Positions 20,534 through 30,307 of a DNA stretch of 64,000 bases are shown piece by piece; the stretch's first letter is position 1; each line of letters begins with the position of its first letter. The translations under genes and the position numbers were made by a program. Origin of the DNA: Micromonospora sp. PLK6-60 (GTDB lineage Bacteria > Actinomycetota > Actinomycetes > Mycobacteriales > Micromonosporaceae). The notes under the pieces were generated by a model. The model was not told where the DNA came from. It did not search any database and saw only the letters and a program-made list of their open reading frames with translations. The stretch spans positions 186,001 through 250,000 of the forward strand of contig NZ_JAIOAA010000007.1 in NCBI RefSeq assembly GCF_019890675.1, written 5' to 3'.

Positions 20534-20770
20534 CTAAGTAGGCGTGCCGAGCCGGCGGACGACCAGGATGATCCCCCCGGCCATGCCGAGCACGACCCCG
20601 ATCCCGGTGGCGATGCCGCCGGTGTCGAGCCACTGGTCGACCAGCCAGCCGATGAAGCCCCACACCAGCATTCCCCCGATGAGGTAGCTGAGCGCGGTCC
20701 AACCCTGACCGGCACCGGACGGAACGTCGTCCGCGCCGCCAGCGTTGGGGGGTTTCTGGTCACCGGCCAT
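20534..20770 (-). CDS. AtpZ/AtpI-type small membrane protein
   Basis: A 78-residue protein with two transmembrane helices (about 26-44 and 50-72, GGMLVWGFIGWLVDQW and IGVVLGMAGGIILVV), the size and topology of AtpZ-type assembly or Mg2+/Ca2+-related proteins encoded before atpB. It starts at ATG 20770, 12 bp before atpB in the transcript, and is probably co-transcribed with it. Confidence 0.8.
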   Translation of the reverse strand: MAGDQKPPNAGGADDVPSGAGQGWTALSYLIGGMLVWGFIGWLVDQWLDTGGIATGIGVVLGMAGGIILVVRRLGTPT

Positions 20771-20943
20771 GACGGGGCGAACGATATCAGTCGAGGAGAC
20801 GAGGCTGTGCCTCACCCCCCGCACAACCTGGTTGTGTGGGACACGGGCGGGCGATGTCGTCTGGAGGCACGCTACTCCTCCTCCGCGACTGAGAGAATGA
20901 CCGATCACGGACACGTCGGCGTGCCGTCCGAAGAGTGGGACGC
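20771..20943 (-). promoter_or_regulatory. Gap upstream of the atpZ-like gene; probable atp promoter region
   Basis: This 173-bp gap is the only long one between atpI and atpD. It holds a palindrome with 7-bp arms and one central base (CACAACC-T-GGTTGTG, 20822-20836) and, on the minus strand, a TGATAT hexamer about 20 bp before the ATG at 20770. A promoter here would add to read-through from glyA. I cannot fix a transcription start. Confidence 0.35.
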
Positions 20944-21375
20944 TCAGTTGTGGACCCGGCGGGCGTGCCGGGTGGCGAGCCACCAGATGTGCACCCCGGT
21001 CCAGACCACCACGCCCGCGGCGATGCCGAGGCAGAACGGGATCAGTCCCGGCCAGCCGGTCGACCCGACCAGGATCATCACCCCGCCGAGCAGTGTCATC
21101 TTGGCGATGTAGAGGCCCAGCCCGAACGGCAGGATCAGCTGCGGGTCGCGGGCGTCCGCCCAGGCCAGCACAACGGTGGTCAGCGAGTAGCTGACCGCGG
21201 TCACGGCCACCCCGGCCGCCGCGCCGAGCGCGCCGTCCGCGCCCCGCAGCATCCCGCCGGCCACCGCGGCCAGCGCGGCCACCCCGGCCGTCGCGGCCAG
21301 CAGCACGGGCAGGTGGCGCAGCCGCCAGCCCCGGTCCGCGGCCGCCTCCGCGCCGCCCACCCCGCGCTCAGCCAC
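20944..21375 (-). CDS. AtpI-like membrane protein
   Basis: A 143-residue protein with four transmembrane helices (about 23-41, 49-70, 82-102, 110-130), in the classical atpI position. The start overlaps the glyA stop by 8 nt, so glyA and the atp genes are probably one transcript. AtpI proteins help assemble the c ring or carry Mg2+; here the assignment rests on size, topology and place rather than on a strong motif. Confidence 0.75.
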   Translation of the reverse strand: MAERGVGGAEAAADRGWRLRHLPVLLAATAGVAALAAVAGGMLRGADGALGAAAGVAVTAVSYSLTTVVLAWADARDPQLILPFGLGLYIAKMTLLGGVMILVGSTGWPGLIPFCLGIAAGVVVWTGVHIWWLATRHARRVHN

Positions 21376-22657
21376 GGGGGTACGCCGGGAAGGCGGCGAC
21401 CAGCTCGGTCACGTCGGCGGCGATCCGGGTCAGCTCGTCGGCGCCCCCGGGTGCCTGCGGGTCGGTGCGGACGGCCCGGGCGATCAGCGCGGCGATCCGG
21501 CGCATCTCCTCCTCGCGCATGCCCTGGGTGGTGACGCTGGGGCTGCCCACCCGGATGCCGGAGGCGACCATCGGCTTCTGCGGGTCGTACGGGATCGCGT
21601 TCTTGTTGAGCGTGATGCCGGCGGCGTCGCAGCGCGCCTCGGCCTCGGCGCCGGTCACCCCCACCTGCCGCAGGTCGAGCAGGGCGAGGTGGGTGTCGGT
21701 GCCGCCGGAAACCGGCCGCATCCCCTCGGCGGCCAGCCCGGCGGCCAGCGCCCGGGCGTTGCCGACCACCTGGCCGGCGTACGTCCGGTAGTCGGGCTGG
21801 GCGGCCTCGCGCAGCGCGACCGCCTTGGCCGCGACGGCGTGCATCAGCGGCCCGCCCTGGGTGAACGGGAAGACCGCCTTGTCGATCCGGGCCGCGAGGG
21901 ACTCCCGACAGAGGATCATGCCGCCGCGCGGGCCGCGCAGCACCTTGTGGGTGGTGGCGCAGACGACGTCGGCGTACGGCACCGGGGAGGGGATGGCGCC
22001 ACCGGCGACCAGCCCGATGAAGTGCGCCGCGTCCACCATCAGGTACGCCCCGACCTCGTCGGCGATCTCCCGGAACGCCGCGAAGTCGATCAACCGGGGA
22101 TAGGCCGTGGCCCCACAGATGATCATTTTGGGGCGGTGCGCGCGGGCCAGGTCCCGCACCTCGTCGTAGTCGATCAGCTCGGTGTCCCGCCGGACCGTGT
22201 AGCCGACCGCGTGGAACCACTTGCCGGAGAAGTTCACCCGGCTGCCGTGGGTGAGGTGGCCGCCGTGCGGCAGGTCCATCGCCAGCACCGTGTCCCCCGG
22301 CTGCACCAGCGCCGCGTACGCGGCCAGGTTGGCGCTCGCGCCGGAGTGCGGCTGGAGGTTCGCGTGCTCGGCGCCGAACAGCTCCTTCGCCCGGGCGATC
22401 CCGATCTCCTCCGCCCGGTCCACCTCGGCGCAGCCGCCGTAGTAGCGCCGACCGGGGTAGCCCTCGGCGTACTTGTTGGTGAGCGTCGAGCCGAGCGCGG
22501 CGAGCACCGCCGGCGAGGTCAGGTTCTCGCTGGCGATCAGTTGCAGACCGCCGCGCAACCGGTCCAGCTCGCCCAGCACCACCTCGGCGATCTCCGGGTC
22601 GACGGCGGTGAGCTGCTGGAAGTCCGGCCCCCAGAAGGTGTCCCTCGCGTTCTCCAC
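21368..22657 (-). CDS. glyA: Serine hydroxymethyltransferase
   Basis: A 429-residue PLP enzyme converting serine and tetrahydrofolate to glycine and methylene-tetrahydrofolate. Seen: [38 protein letters not shown] and the PLP-lysine region [12 protein letters not shown]. Placement directly before atpI is unusual: in mycobacteria rfe lies there. Start GTG 22657 is 8 nt after TAGACT with no ribosome-binding site, so leaderless. Many actinobacteria hold a second glyA elsewhere; whether this is the main copy cannot be told. Confidence 0.95.
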   Translation of the reverse strand: MENARDTFWGPDFQQLTAVDPEIAEVVLGELDRLRGGLQLIASENLTSPAVLAALGSTLTNKYAEGYPGRRYYGGCAEVDRAEEIGIARAKELFGAEHANLQPHSGASANLAAYAALVQPGDTVLAMDLPHGGHLTHGSRVNFSGKWFHAVGYTVRRDTELIDYDEVRDLARAHRPKMIICGATAYPRLIDFAAFREIADEVGAYLMVDAAHFIGLVAGGAIPSPVPYADVVCATTHKVLRGPRGGMILCRESLAARIDKAVFPFTQGGPLMHAVAAKAVALREAAQPDYRTYAGQVVGNARALAAGLAAEGMRPVSGGTDTHLALLDLRQVGVTGAEAEARCDAAGITLNKNAIPYDPQKPMVASGIRVGSPSVTTQGMREEEMRRIAALIARAVRTDPQAPGGADELTRIAADVTELVAAFPAYPRG

Positions 22658-22692
22658 AGCGAAGGAGTCTACGGAGGCCCAGACTGGAAGCC
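22658..22692. promoter_or_regulatory. Overlapping divergent promoters, glyA and SDR gene
   Basis: Only 35 bp separate the two GTG codons. The minus-strand -10 TAGACT (22671 to 22666) serves glyA and the plus-strand CAGACT (22680-22685) serves the SDR gene, 7 nt before its GTG. Each -35 must lie in the other gene's first codons, so the two promoters compete for the same DNA. Confidence 0.5.
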
Positions 22693-24144
22693 GTGAGATG
22701 CCTGGTCACCGGAGCGACGGGTTACATCGGCGGGCGGCTGGCGCCCCGGCTGCTGGCGGAGGGGCACCAGGTCCGCTGCCTGGCCCGCACGGCCGGCCGG
22801 CTGCGGGACGTGCCGTGGGCCGCCGAGGCGGAGATCGCCGAGGGGGACCTGCGCAAGCCGGAAACGCTGCCGGCCGCGTTCGCGGGCGTCGACGTCGCGT
22901 ACTACCTGGTGCACTCGCTGGGCCAGGCCGGCTTCGAGGCGGCCGACCGGGAGGCGGCGACCAACTTCGTCGCGGCGGCGCGCGCCGCGGGCGTACGCCG
23001 GATCGTCTATCTCGGCGGCCCGGAGCCGGCGGGCGGGACCCCCTCGCCGCACCTGCGGTCCCGGGCCGAGGTGGCGCGGATCCTGCTGGCCGGCGGGGTG
23101 CCCACGGTGGTGCTCCGGGCGGCCGTGATCATCGGGTCCGGCTCGGCCTCCTTCGAGATGCTGCGCTACCTCACCGAGCGGTTGCCGGCCATGATCACCC
23201 CGCGCTGGGTCCGCAACCGGATCCAGCCGATCGCGGTCCGGGACGTGCTGCACTACCTGGCCGGCTGCGCCACCCTGCCGCCCGAGGTGAACCGGGGCTT
23301 CGACATCGCCGGCCCGGACATCCTCACCTTCACCGAGATGATGCAGCGCTACGCCCGGGTGGCCGGCCTGTCCCGCCGGATCATCGTGCCGGTGCGGGCG
23401 CTCACCCCGTCGCTCTCCTCGCACTGGGTCGGCCTGATCACCCCGGTCCCCAGCGGCATCGCCCGCCCGCTGGTGGAGAGCCTGATCCACGAGGCGGTGG
23501 CGCACGAGCACGACATCGCCGGGTACGTGCCCGACCCGCCCGGCGGGCTGACCGGCTTCGACCAGGCGGTCGGGCTGGCGCTGGCCAAGGTCCGCGACGC
23601 CGAGGTGGAGACCCGCTGGTCCACGGCCAGCGGGCCGGACGCCCCGGCCGAGCCGCTGCCCAGCGACCCGAAGTGGTCCGGCGGCACGGTCTACACCGAC
23701 CTCCGGGAGCGGGCGGTGCACGCGCCACCGGCGGCGCTGTGGCGGGTGATCGAGGGGGTCGGTGGCGAGCACGGCTGGTACTCCTTCCCGCTGGCCTGGT
23801 CGGTCCGGGGCTGGCTGGACCGGCTGGTCGGCGGGGTGGGCCTGCGCCGGGGTCGGCGCGACCCGCACCGGCTCCAGGTGGGCGAGGCGCTGGACTTCTG
23901 GCGGGTCGAGGAGATCGTCCCGGGTGAGCTGCTGCGACTGCGGGCCGAGATGCGGCTGCCCGGCCGGGCCTGGCTGGAGATGCGCGCCGAGCCGGCCGAG
24001 GGCGGCGGCAGCCGGTACGTGCAACGGGCGGTCTTCCTGCCGCACGGGCTGGCCGGGCACGCCTACTGGGGGGTGGTCTTCCCGTTCCACGCGGTCATCT
24101 TCGGCGGCATGGCCCGCAACATCGCCCGCGGCGCCGAGGTGTAA
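22693..24144 (+). CDS. NAD(P)-binding SDR-fold protein with C-terminal DUF2867
   Basis: A 483-residue two-domain protein. The N-terminal atypical short-chain dehydrogenase domain begins [15 protein letters not shown] (NADP-binding Gly motif) and spans about 1-300; the C-terminal DUF2867 part (about 330-480, [13 protein letters not shown] and [12 protein letters not shown]) resembles START/polyketide-cyclase-like folds. Such proteins are annotated as NAD(P)H-binding proteins of unknown substrate. The TAA stop lies inside the palindromic repeat that follows. Confidence 0.88.
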   Translation: MRCLVTGATGYIGGRLAPRLLAEGHQVRCLARTAGRLRDVPWAAEAEIAEGDLRKPETLPAAFAGVDVAYYLVHSLGQAGFEAADREAATNFVAAARAAGVRRIVYLGGPEPAGGTPSPHLRSRAEVARILLAGGVPTVVLRAAVIIGSGSASFEMLRYLTERLPAMITPRWVRNRIQPIAVRDVLHYLAGCATLPPEVNRGFDIAGPDILTFTEMMQRYARVAGLSRRIIVPVRALTPSLSSHWVGLITPVPSGIARPLVESLIHEAVAHEHDIAGYVPDPPGGLTGFDQAVGLALAKVRDAEVETRWSTASGPDAPAEPLPSDPKWSGGTVYTDLRERAVHAPPAALWRVIEGVGGEHGWYSFPLAWSVRGWLDRLVGGVGLRRGRRDPHRLQVGEALDFWRVEEIVPGELLRLRAEMRLPGRAWLEMRAEPAEGGGSRYVQRAVFLPHGLAGHAYWGVVFPFHAVIFGGMARNIARGAEV

Positions 24145-24199
24145 GGAGGGGCCCCTTATTAACAGACGTCTGTTAATAAGGGGCCCCTCCTTACACCTC
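24136..24199. repeat. 64-bp perfect palindrome, GGGGCCCC repeat copy 2
   Basis: Perfect pairing around 24167/24168 from 24136 to 24199; the central 60 bp are identical to copy 1 at 4828-4887. It contains the stop codon of the SDR gene (ending 24144) and two of the three bases of the PBP stop (24198-24200), so both convergent genes end inside it. Confidence 0.92.
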
Positions 24200-26312
24200 A
24201 GTTGCCGTCGCGGGCGCCGGTGGTCCGGTATGCGACCGACTCACTCGGCGGTACGAAGTCGCGGGCCGGCTCGCCCCGCAGGGCGTACGCGAGGGTCCGG
24301 CCGACGGCGTCCACCATCCGCGCCTGCACGGCCTTGCCCACCGCGTCGCGCGGGTCGTCGGGGTTGGCGGCGATCGAGGCGACCGCGAGCTGCGGGGTGA
24401 AGGCCACCACGCTCTCCGTCTCGAACCGCTCCGAGCTGCCGGTCTTGCCGGCCACCGGCCGGCCCAGCCGGGACCGCAGCTCCGGCGCGGTGCCGCCGTT
24501 GCAGCGCCGGTACATCGACTGGTCACCCACCGGGCAGCGGGCCGCGTCGGTGGCCGCCCGGGCCACCTCGGTGTCGAGCACCTGGCGGCAGTCGGGGCGG
24601 CCGGCGGCGACGGCCCGGCCGTCCGGGTCGGTGATCGAGCGGACCGGCCGGGGCGCGCACCAGGTCCCCTCGGCGGCCAGCGTGGCGTACGCGTTGGCCA
24701 GGTCCAGCGGGGTGGTGGCGGAGACGCCGAGGGTGAACGCCCCCCAGTCCGCGGCGCTCTGCCGGGCCAGCGCGGCGTCGGCCGGGGCGCGGAACTCGAT
24801 GCCGAGCCGCTCGGCCATCTCGACCACGCGGTCCGCCCCGACCCGCTGCTCCAGCCAGGCGAAGTAGGTGTTCACCGAGCGGCCGAAGGCGGTCCACATG
24901 GTGCGGTAGCCGTCCATCGCCGCGTCGGCGTTCTCCGGGCACCACCGCCCGCCGCAGTCGGCCGGCCCGCCGGAGGCCGGGAACCGGGTCACCAGCCGGG
25001 CCGGGGCGTCGTAGCCGGTGTCCAGGGGCAGCCCGGACTCCAGCGCGGCCAGCATGGTGAAGAGCTTGAAGGTGGAGCCGGCCTGGTAGCCGGCGATCGA
25101 TCCGCCGCCGGCCACCAGCTGGTTGACCGTGTTCGGGTAGTTGCGCTGGCCGGGCGGGTTGGCCGACACGCCGTAGCTGCGGTTCACCGCCATGGCCAGC
25201 ACCCGGCCGGTGCCCGGCTCCACCACCACGGTGGGCGCCACCCGCGGCTCGTCGGTGCCGTACACCGTCAGCACCTGCTCCCGCAGGGTGTCCTGGATCG
25301 CCGGGTCGAGCGAGGCGACGATCCGGTAGCCGCCCCGGCGGAGCAGGTGCCGCCGCTCGTCGACCGAGGCGCCGAAGGCGGGCTGGGCGTCCCACCATCG
25401 GGTGAACCAGTCGCAGAAGAACGCCCAGTCGTTGTGCCCCTCGGCGACGCCGGTGCAGTCGTTGGGCGTGGCGCTGGGCCGCAGGTCCAGCGGCTCGGCC
25501 CGGGCCCGCTCGGCGTCTTCGGGCGAGACCTGGCCGGTCTCCACCAGCCTCTCCAGCACGTACGACCGGCGGGTCAGGGCGGCCCCGGCGTCCCCGTTGA
25601 TCGGGTCGTCGGTGGCCGGCGAGCGGACCAGCCCGGCGAGCAGGGCGGCCTGGGCCAGCGTGAGGTCCGCCGGGGACCGGGAGAAGTACCGCTTGCTGGC
25701 GGCGGAGATGCCGTACGCCCCGGCGCCGAAGTAGGCGATGTTGAGGTAGCGGCCGAGGATCTGCTCCTTGCTCAGCCCTCGTTCCAGGGCCAGCGCGTAC
25801 CGCATCTCGCGCACCTTGCGACCGGCGGTGATCTCGGTCGCCTGGGCCCGCTCCTGCTCGGTGAGCCGCGGGTCGCCGGCCAGGGCGTTACGCACGTACT
25901 GCATGGTCAGCGTGGAGGCGCCCTGCCGGCCCCCACCGCCGGCCTGGTTGGCCGTGAACGCCCGGGCCACGCCGCGCGCGTCCACGCCGCGGTGCTGGTA
26001 GAACCGGGCGTCCTCGGCCGCCACGATCGCCTGCCGCATCACCGGCGCCACCCCGGACAGCGGCACGTCCACCCGGTCCTCCTCGTAGAACGAGGTGATC
26101 AGGGTGAGGCCGTCGCCGGCGTACAGGTTCGACCGCTGCACGCTCGGCGGCGTCCGCAGCGAGGCGGGCAGCTCGGACCAGGGGACGCTCAGCCCGCCGA
26201 AGCCGATGCCGTAGACCAGCGCGGCCGGCAGGGCCGCCACGGCCAGCGCCAGGCCGGCCAGCACGCCGGCGACCAGGACGGTGAGGACCTTGTGGAGTAG
26301 GGCCCGGATCAT
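24198..26312 (-). CDS. Class A penicillin-binding protein (transglycosylase/transpeptidase)
   Basis: A 704-residue bifunctional peptidoglycan synthase. One N-terminal transmembrane helix (about 11-38) anchors it outside. The GT51 domain (about 60-250) has the catalytic Glu in AAEDARFYQHRGVD and GASTLTMQY. The transpeptidase domain (about 340-690) has the three penicillin-binding motifs STFK, SVN and KTGS. It polymerises and cross-links lipid II. GGGGAGAG precedes the ATG. Length and motifs fit PonA-like proteins without a PASTA tail. Confidence 0.94.
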   Translation of the reverse strand: MIRALLHKVLTVLVAGVLAGLALAVAALPAALVYGIGFGGLSVPWSELPASLRTPPSVQRSNLYAGDGLTLITSFYEEDRVDVPLSGVAPVMRQAIVAAEDARFYQHRGVDARGVARAFTANQAGGGGRQGASTLTMQYVRNALAGDPRLTEQERAQATEITAGRKVREMRYALALERGLSKEQILGRYLNIAYFGAGAYGISAASKRYFSRSPADLTLAQAALLAGLVRSPATDDPINGDAGAALTRRSYVLERLVETGQVSPEDAERARAEPLDLRPSATPNDCTGVAEGHNDWAFFCDWFTRWWDAQPAFGASVDERRHLLRRGGYRIVASLDPAIQDTLREQVLTVYGTDEPRVAPTVVVEPGTGRVLAMAVNRSYGVSANPPGQRNYPNTVNQLVAGGGSIAGYQAGSTFKLFTMLAALESGLPLDTGYDAPARLVTRFPASGGPADCGGRWCPENADAAMDGYRTMWTAFGRSVNTYFAWLEQRVGADRVVEMAERLGIEFRAPADAALARQSAADWGAFTLGVSATTPLDLANAYATLAAEGTWCAPRPVRSITDPDGRAVAAGRPDCRQVLDTEVARAATDAARCPVGDQSMYRRCNGGTAPELRSRLGRPVAGKTGSSERFETESVVAFTPQLAVASIAANPDDPRDAVGKAVQARMVDAVGRTLAYALRGEPARDFVPPSESVAYRTTGARDGN

Positions 26313-26440
26313 CAGCTCTCCCCGCAGGAGCCGGTCACGCTAGGACCCGTCCAGAATGCCCCTTTAACCCCTGTTCACGGGCAAACCCGCAGAAAGCTCA
26401 CGAGAACTCCACACGACCGGCGTACGGGCGCCGGCCGGGC

Positions 26441-27052
26441 TCACGGCAGCAGGCCGCTGGCGAGGGGGTGGACGACCTCCTCGATCTCGTCGGCCACCCG
26501 GCTGAAGCACTGGTCGCCGCGGCCCCACGGGTCGTCCAGGTCGTCGGTGCTCAACGCGGGCGCGCCCCCCCGGGCCGTGTGCGCGGCGGCCACCAGGGCG
26601 ACCCCGCGCTCGTACACCCCCTCCGGGGTGATCCCGGCCGGCGGCAGCGCCGCGGTGTCCACCGCGCCGAGCAGCCGGCCGAACTCGCCCAGCACGAAGG
26701 TGCGGGCGGCGGCGTCGGGGCGCAGCGCCTGCACGTACTCCTGCTGGTCGGCGGTGGCGGTGAGCACCAGGTCCGCGGCGTCGATGTGGTCCGAGCGCAG
26801 CTTGCGGGCGGCGAAGCCCTCGACGTCACCGCCCCGGGAGAGCACCTGCCGGGCCGCCGGCGGGTTCATCTCCTCCCCCGCGTGCCAGCCGCCCGTGCCC
26901 GCGCTGTGGCTGTGCAGCAGCTCGTCCGCCCGGTCCGGCTCGACGCCGTGCCGGCCCAGCCGCTGCCGCACGGCGAGCACCAGCAGCCGCTCGGCCATCG
27001 GCGAGCGGCAGATGTTGCCCATGCACACGTGCAGGACGGTGAACGGCGGCAC
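26441..27052 (-). CDS. Low-molecular-weight protein tyrosine phosphatase
   Basis: A 203-residue cysteine phosphatase. The P-loop CMGNICRSPM near residue 10 gives the nucleophilic Cys and Arg, and the general acid is in DLDDPWG near 170. The family also includes arsenate reductases, but the DPWG loop favours a phosphatase. A loop insert around residues 30-60 lengthens it beyond the usual 160. GTG 27052 directly follows the sua5 stop, so the two are co-transcribed. Substrate unknown; such enzymes often act on tyrosine kinases of polysaccharide export. Confidence 0.88.
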   Translation of the reverse strand: MPPFTVLHVCMGNICRSPMAERLLVLAVRQRLGRHGVEPDRADELLHSHSAGTGGWHAGEEMNPPAARQVLSRGGDVEGFAARKLRSDHIDAADLVLTATADQQEYVQALRPDAAARTFVLGEFGRLLGAVDTAALPPAGITPEGVYERGVALVAAAHTARGGAPALSTDDLDDPWGRGDQCFSRVADEIEEVVHPLASGLLP

Positions 27053-27700
27053 TCACGCCTCCCGGACGTCGGCGATGTCCGGGACCACGTCGCGCAGCTT
27101 CTCCATCGGGATGGCCCCCCGGCGCAGCACCTGCGGCACGTCGCCGGTCAGGTCCACGATCGTGCTCGGCACCGGGTCCGGGCACGGCCCCGCCTCCAGG
27201 TAGGCGCGCACCGAGTAGCCGAGCTGGTCGCGGGCCTCCTCCGCGGTGACCGCCGCCGGCTGGCCGGTCTTGTTCGCCGAGGAGACGGCCATCGGGCCGG
27301 TCTCCCGCAGCACCTCCAGCGCCACCGGGTGCAGCGGCATCCGCACCGCCACCGTGCCGGTCTTGTCGCCCAGGTCCCAGTTCAGCGTGGGCGAGTGCTC
27401 GACCACGATGGTGAGCGCGCCCGGCCAGAACGCCTCGACCAGGTCGCGGGCCGCACGGGGCAGCGAGAAGACCAGGCCGTCGAGGGTGTGCCGGGAGCCG
27501 ATCAGCACCGGCGGCGGCATCTGCCGGCCGCGGCCCTTCGCGTCCAGCAGCGCCTTGACCGCGTACGGGGTGAACGCGTCCGCGCCGATCCCGTAGACCG
27601 TGTCGGTGGGCAGCACGACGAGTTCGCCGTTCTTGACCGCTTCGATGGCCGCAGCGATGCCGCGGTCCCGGTCGGCAGGCGACCGGCAGTCGTAGAGCAT
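27053..27700 (-). CDS. tsaC: L-threonylcarbamoyladenylate synthase (Sua5/TsaC)
   Basis: A 215-residue YrdC-domain enzyme that makes threonylcarbamoyl-AMP from Thr, bicarbonate and ATP for the t6A modification of tRNA. Motifs: VVLPTDTVYGIGADA, KGRGRQMPP, FWPGALTIVV, VAVRMPLHP and SSANKTGQPA. It lacks the C-terminal Sua5 domain, being the short TsaC form. ATG 27700 overlaps the prmC TGA in TGATG. Confidence 0.93.
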   Translation of the reverse strand: MLYDCRSPADRDRGIAAAIEAVKNGELVVLPTDTVYGIGADAFTPYAVKALLDAKGRGRQMPPPVLIGSRHTLDGLVFSLPRAARDLVEAFWPGALTIVVEHSPTLNWDLGDKTGTVAVRMPLHPVALEVLRETGPMAVSSANKTGQPAAVTAEEARDQLGYSVRAYLEAGPCPDPVPSTIVDLTGDVPQVLRRGAIPMEKLRDVVPDIADVREA

Positions 27701-28647
27701 CACGAGGAGCCAGTCTGCCACGCCGGGCCCGGGTCGGGTCGCGCGCCGTCCGACCGGCGGGACGCGGTGGCGAATCGGGCCCGTCCGGTGAGGTCCCGGT
27801 GCTCCTCGACGGCGGTGAACCGGCCGTCGGCGGCGAGCAGCGCCGGCACCGCCGAGCCGTGCGTGTCGTCGTGCTCGATGCCGAGCACGCCGCCGGGCCG
27901 CAGCAGCTCCGCCGCCCGGCGGACCACCGGGCGGATCACCTCCAGCCCGTCCGCCCCGCCGAAGACCGCCTCGTCCGGGTCGTGCCCGGCCACCTCCGGC
28001 GGGACGACCACCGAGCGCGGCACGTACGGCGGGTTGCAGAGCAGCACGTCCACCCGGCCGGCGAGGTCGGCCAGCAGCTCCGGGTCGGTGACGTCGGCCG
28101 GCACCACCTCGATCGGCCGGTCCCCCGCCGCCGCCCGGTCCGCCGCGTTGCGGCGCAGCCAGCGCAGCGCGGCCGGCGAGCGTTCCACCGCCACCACCCG
28201 GGCCGCCGGCAGCTCCTGGGCGAGCGCCAGGGCGATCGCGCCGGAGCCGCTGCACAGGTCCACCACCAGCGGTGCCGGCACCCGCCCGCCCCGGGCCACC
28301 CCCCAGCCGGCCAGCAGCTCGGTCTCCGGCCGGGGCACGAACACCCCCGGCCCGACCGCCAACTCCAGGTGCCGGAACCCGGCCACCCCGGTCAGGTGCT
28401 GCAACGGCTCCCGGTCCGCCCGGCGGGCGACCAGCGCGTCGAACCGGCCGAGCTGGTCCGGGTCGAACCCGTCGACCAGCGCCAGCCGGCCCCGGGGCAC
28501 CCCCAGCACGTACGCGGCGAGTTGCTCCGCCTCGGCCCGGGGCGCCTCGACGCCGGCCTCGGCCAGCCGGCGGGCGGCTCGGACCACCGCGTGGGACGGC
28601 CGGACCGGATCTGTCCCTTCGGACGGGTGTCGGGCATGGTGGGTCAC
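27700..28647 (-). CDS. prmC: Release-factor glutamine N5-methyltransferase
   Basis: A 315-residue SAM methyltransferase that methylates the Gln of the GGQ motif in peptide-chain release factors. The N-terminal helical domain is followed by FVPRPETE, the SAM motif VVDLCSGSGAIALALA and the catalytic LLCNPPYVP. A normal neighbour of prfA, it is here separated from prfA by a gene on the other strand. A low-complexity tail of about 35 residues follows the fold. Confidence 0.94.
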   Translation of the reverse strand: MTHHARHPSEGTDPVRPSHAVVRAARRLAEAGVEAPRAEAEQLAAYVLGVPRGRLALVDGFDPDQLGRFDALVARRADREPLQHLTGVAGFRHLELAVGPGVFVPRPETELLAGWGVARGGRVPAPLVVDLCSGSGAIALALAQELPAARVVAVERSPAALRWLRRNAADRAAAGDRPIEVVPADVTDPELLADLAGRVDVLLCNPPYVPRSVVVPPEVAGHDPDEAVFGGADGLEVIRPVVRRAAELLRPGGVLGIEHDDTHGSAVPALLAADGRFTAVEEHRDLTGRARFATASRRSDGARPDPGPAWQTGSS

Positions 28648-28721
28648 GTAATAATCATGAGTCGTCGCCCGGGGCAGCCACGAGCCGGTGCGGCAACACG
28701 CACACCGACAGGAGGCCGCGG

Positions 28722-30275
28722 GTGGGCTGGTCCGACCGGGTCACCGACCAGGTTGACGCCCTGAAGCAGGCGCAGCGGCTGCAGGAGTCGAGCCGCTCGG
28801 CCGAGGCGTGCGTGATCCTGGACCGGGTGATCCGCACCACCACCGACCCGTACACCCGGGCCGAGGCCCTGGTGCAGCGCCTCTCCGCGCTGATCAACCT
28901 GGGCCGTACGGCCGAGTTCACCCGGGCCATCGAGGAGGCGTCCACCGCCGTCCGGGACCTGGCCGAGCCGTACCTGCACGGGCATCTCAACGCGCTGGCC
29001 GCCCTCGCCGCGCACCACCAGGGCGCGCTCGACCGGTGCGTCACCCACCTGGTCAAGGCGGCCCGGGCGCTGGGCGCGGTGGAGGATCCGGACGCGCACA
29101 CCGCCTGGGGCTGGCACGACCTGGCGATGGCATATTCCTATCTCAGCTTCCACGGCTACGCGCTGGGGGCCATCGAGCGGGCCCGGCAGCTCGGCACGGC
29201 CGCCGGCATCCCGGAGGAGACCTTCGCCGCGCCGGGCATCCGGCTGCGCAACGCGGTCGCCCTGGACCACAACGGGGACAGCGACGGCTGCCTGCGGGTG
29301 CTGCGCGACGTGGCCGGCGACTTCGGCCGCTTCCTGCGCGCCGGGCGGGCCGCCCGGCTGCGGCCGAGCAGCCTGGCCGCGTACGGCTACGCCGCCGCCC
29401 GCCGGGCCGCGCTGGGCGACCGGGTGGACCGGGGCGCCGGCGCCGACCCGGCCCGGCTGCTCGAACACGGCGGGGACAGCGCCCGGGCCCGGGACATGGC
29501 CCAACTGGGCCAGGTCTGCCTGGCGGTGGCGGACGGCCGCCCGATCGAGGCGGTCACCTGGCTGGACCGGACCCGGGTCGGCGACGAGACCCTGGGCGCG
29601 GCCGAACCGGCCCGGCTGCGCAGCATCGCGCTCTCCCGGGCCGGCGACCACGCCGCCGCGCACCGGGCCGACCGGCTGGCCTTCCGGCTGGCCGCGCAGC
29701 GCAACGACCGGCTCCGCGACGTCTACATCGACGGCATCGCCGCCCGCATCGACCACGAGGAGATGCGCCGGGAGGCCGCCCGGTACGAGGGTGAGGCGCT
29801 GACCGACCCGCTGACCGGGCTGCCCAACCGCCGCCGGCTGGAGCGCTACATCGGCGCGGTGGTGGCGCGCGGCGAGCGGGTGGTGATCGGCGTCTGCGAC
29901 CTGGACGGCTTCAAGGCGGTGAACACGCGGCACGGGCACCACTCCGGTGACCTGGTGCTGCAACGCATCGCCGGGGTGATCAACCGGGTGATGCGCCGGG
30001 GCGACTTCGTGGCCCGCTACGGCGGCGACGAGTTCGTGGTGGTGCTGCCCGGCGCGAGCATGTCGGAGGCCGCCGAGGTGGCCCGGCGGATCGAGGGCGC
30101 GGTGCGCGCCGAGGACTGGGAGTCGTTGGTGCCGGGGACCCCGGTGGGGATCAGCATCGGCTTCGCCGAGGTGGGCGACGGCGCCGGGCCAACGCTGCGG
30201 GATGCCCTGGGCGCCGCGTTCGAGGCCGCCGACCGGGAGATGCTGCGCGCCAAGACCCGCCCCCGCGCGTCCTGA
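28722..30275 (+). CDS. TPR-like/GGDEF diguanylate cyclase
   Basis: A 517-residue cytosolic protein with no transmembrane helix. Residues about 1-340 form Ala/Arg-rich helical repeats like TPRs (protein sensing or binding); a short linker leads to a GGDEF domain (about 355-515) with LTDPLTGLPNRRRL, DLDGFKAVN, an intact RYGGDEF active site and an RRGD inhibitory site exactly in register upstream. It should make c-di-GMP and be product-inhibited. GTG 28722 is preceded by AGGAGG with 6-nt spacing. It sits between prmC and prfA on the opposite strand. Confidence 0.92.
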   Translation: MGWSDRVTDQVDALKQAQRLQESSRSAEACVILDRVIRTTTDPYTRAEALVQRLSALINLGRTAEFTRAIEEASTAVRDLAEPYLHGHLNALAALAAHHQGALDRCVTHLVKAARALGAVEDPDAHTAWGWHDLAMAYSYLSFHGYALGAIERARQLGTAAGIPEETFAAPGIRLRNAVALDHNGDSDGCLRVLRDVAGDFGRFLRAGRAARLRPSSLAAYGYAAARRAALGDRVDRGAGADPARLLEHGGDSARARDMAQLGQVCLAVADGRPIEAVTWLDRTRVGDETLGAAEPARLRSIALSRAGDHAAAHRADRLAFRLAAQRNDRLRDVYIDGIAARIDHEEMRREAARYEGEALTDPLTGLPNRRRLERYIGAVVARGERVVIGVCDLDGFKAVNTRHGHHSGDLVLQRIAGVINRVMRRGDFVARYGGDEFVVVLPGASMSEAAEVARRIEGAVRAEDWESLVPGTPVGISIGFAEVGDGAGPTLRDALGAAFEAADREMLRAKTRPRAS

Positions 30276-30307
30276 TCCCCCGCCCGCCGGCGATGGGGAG
30301 ACCGCAG

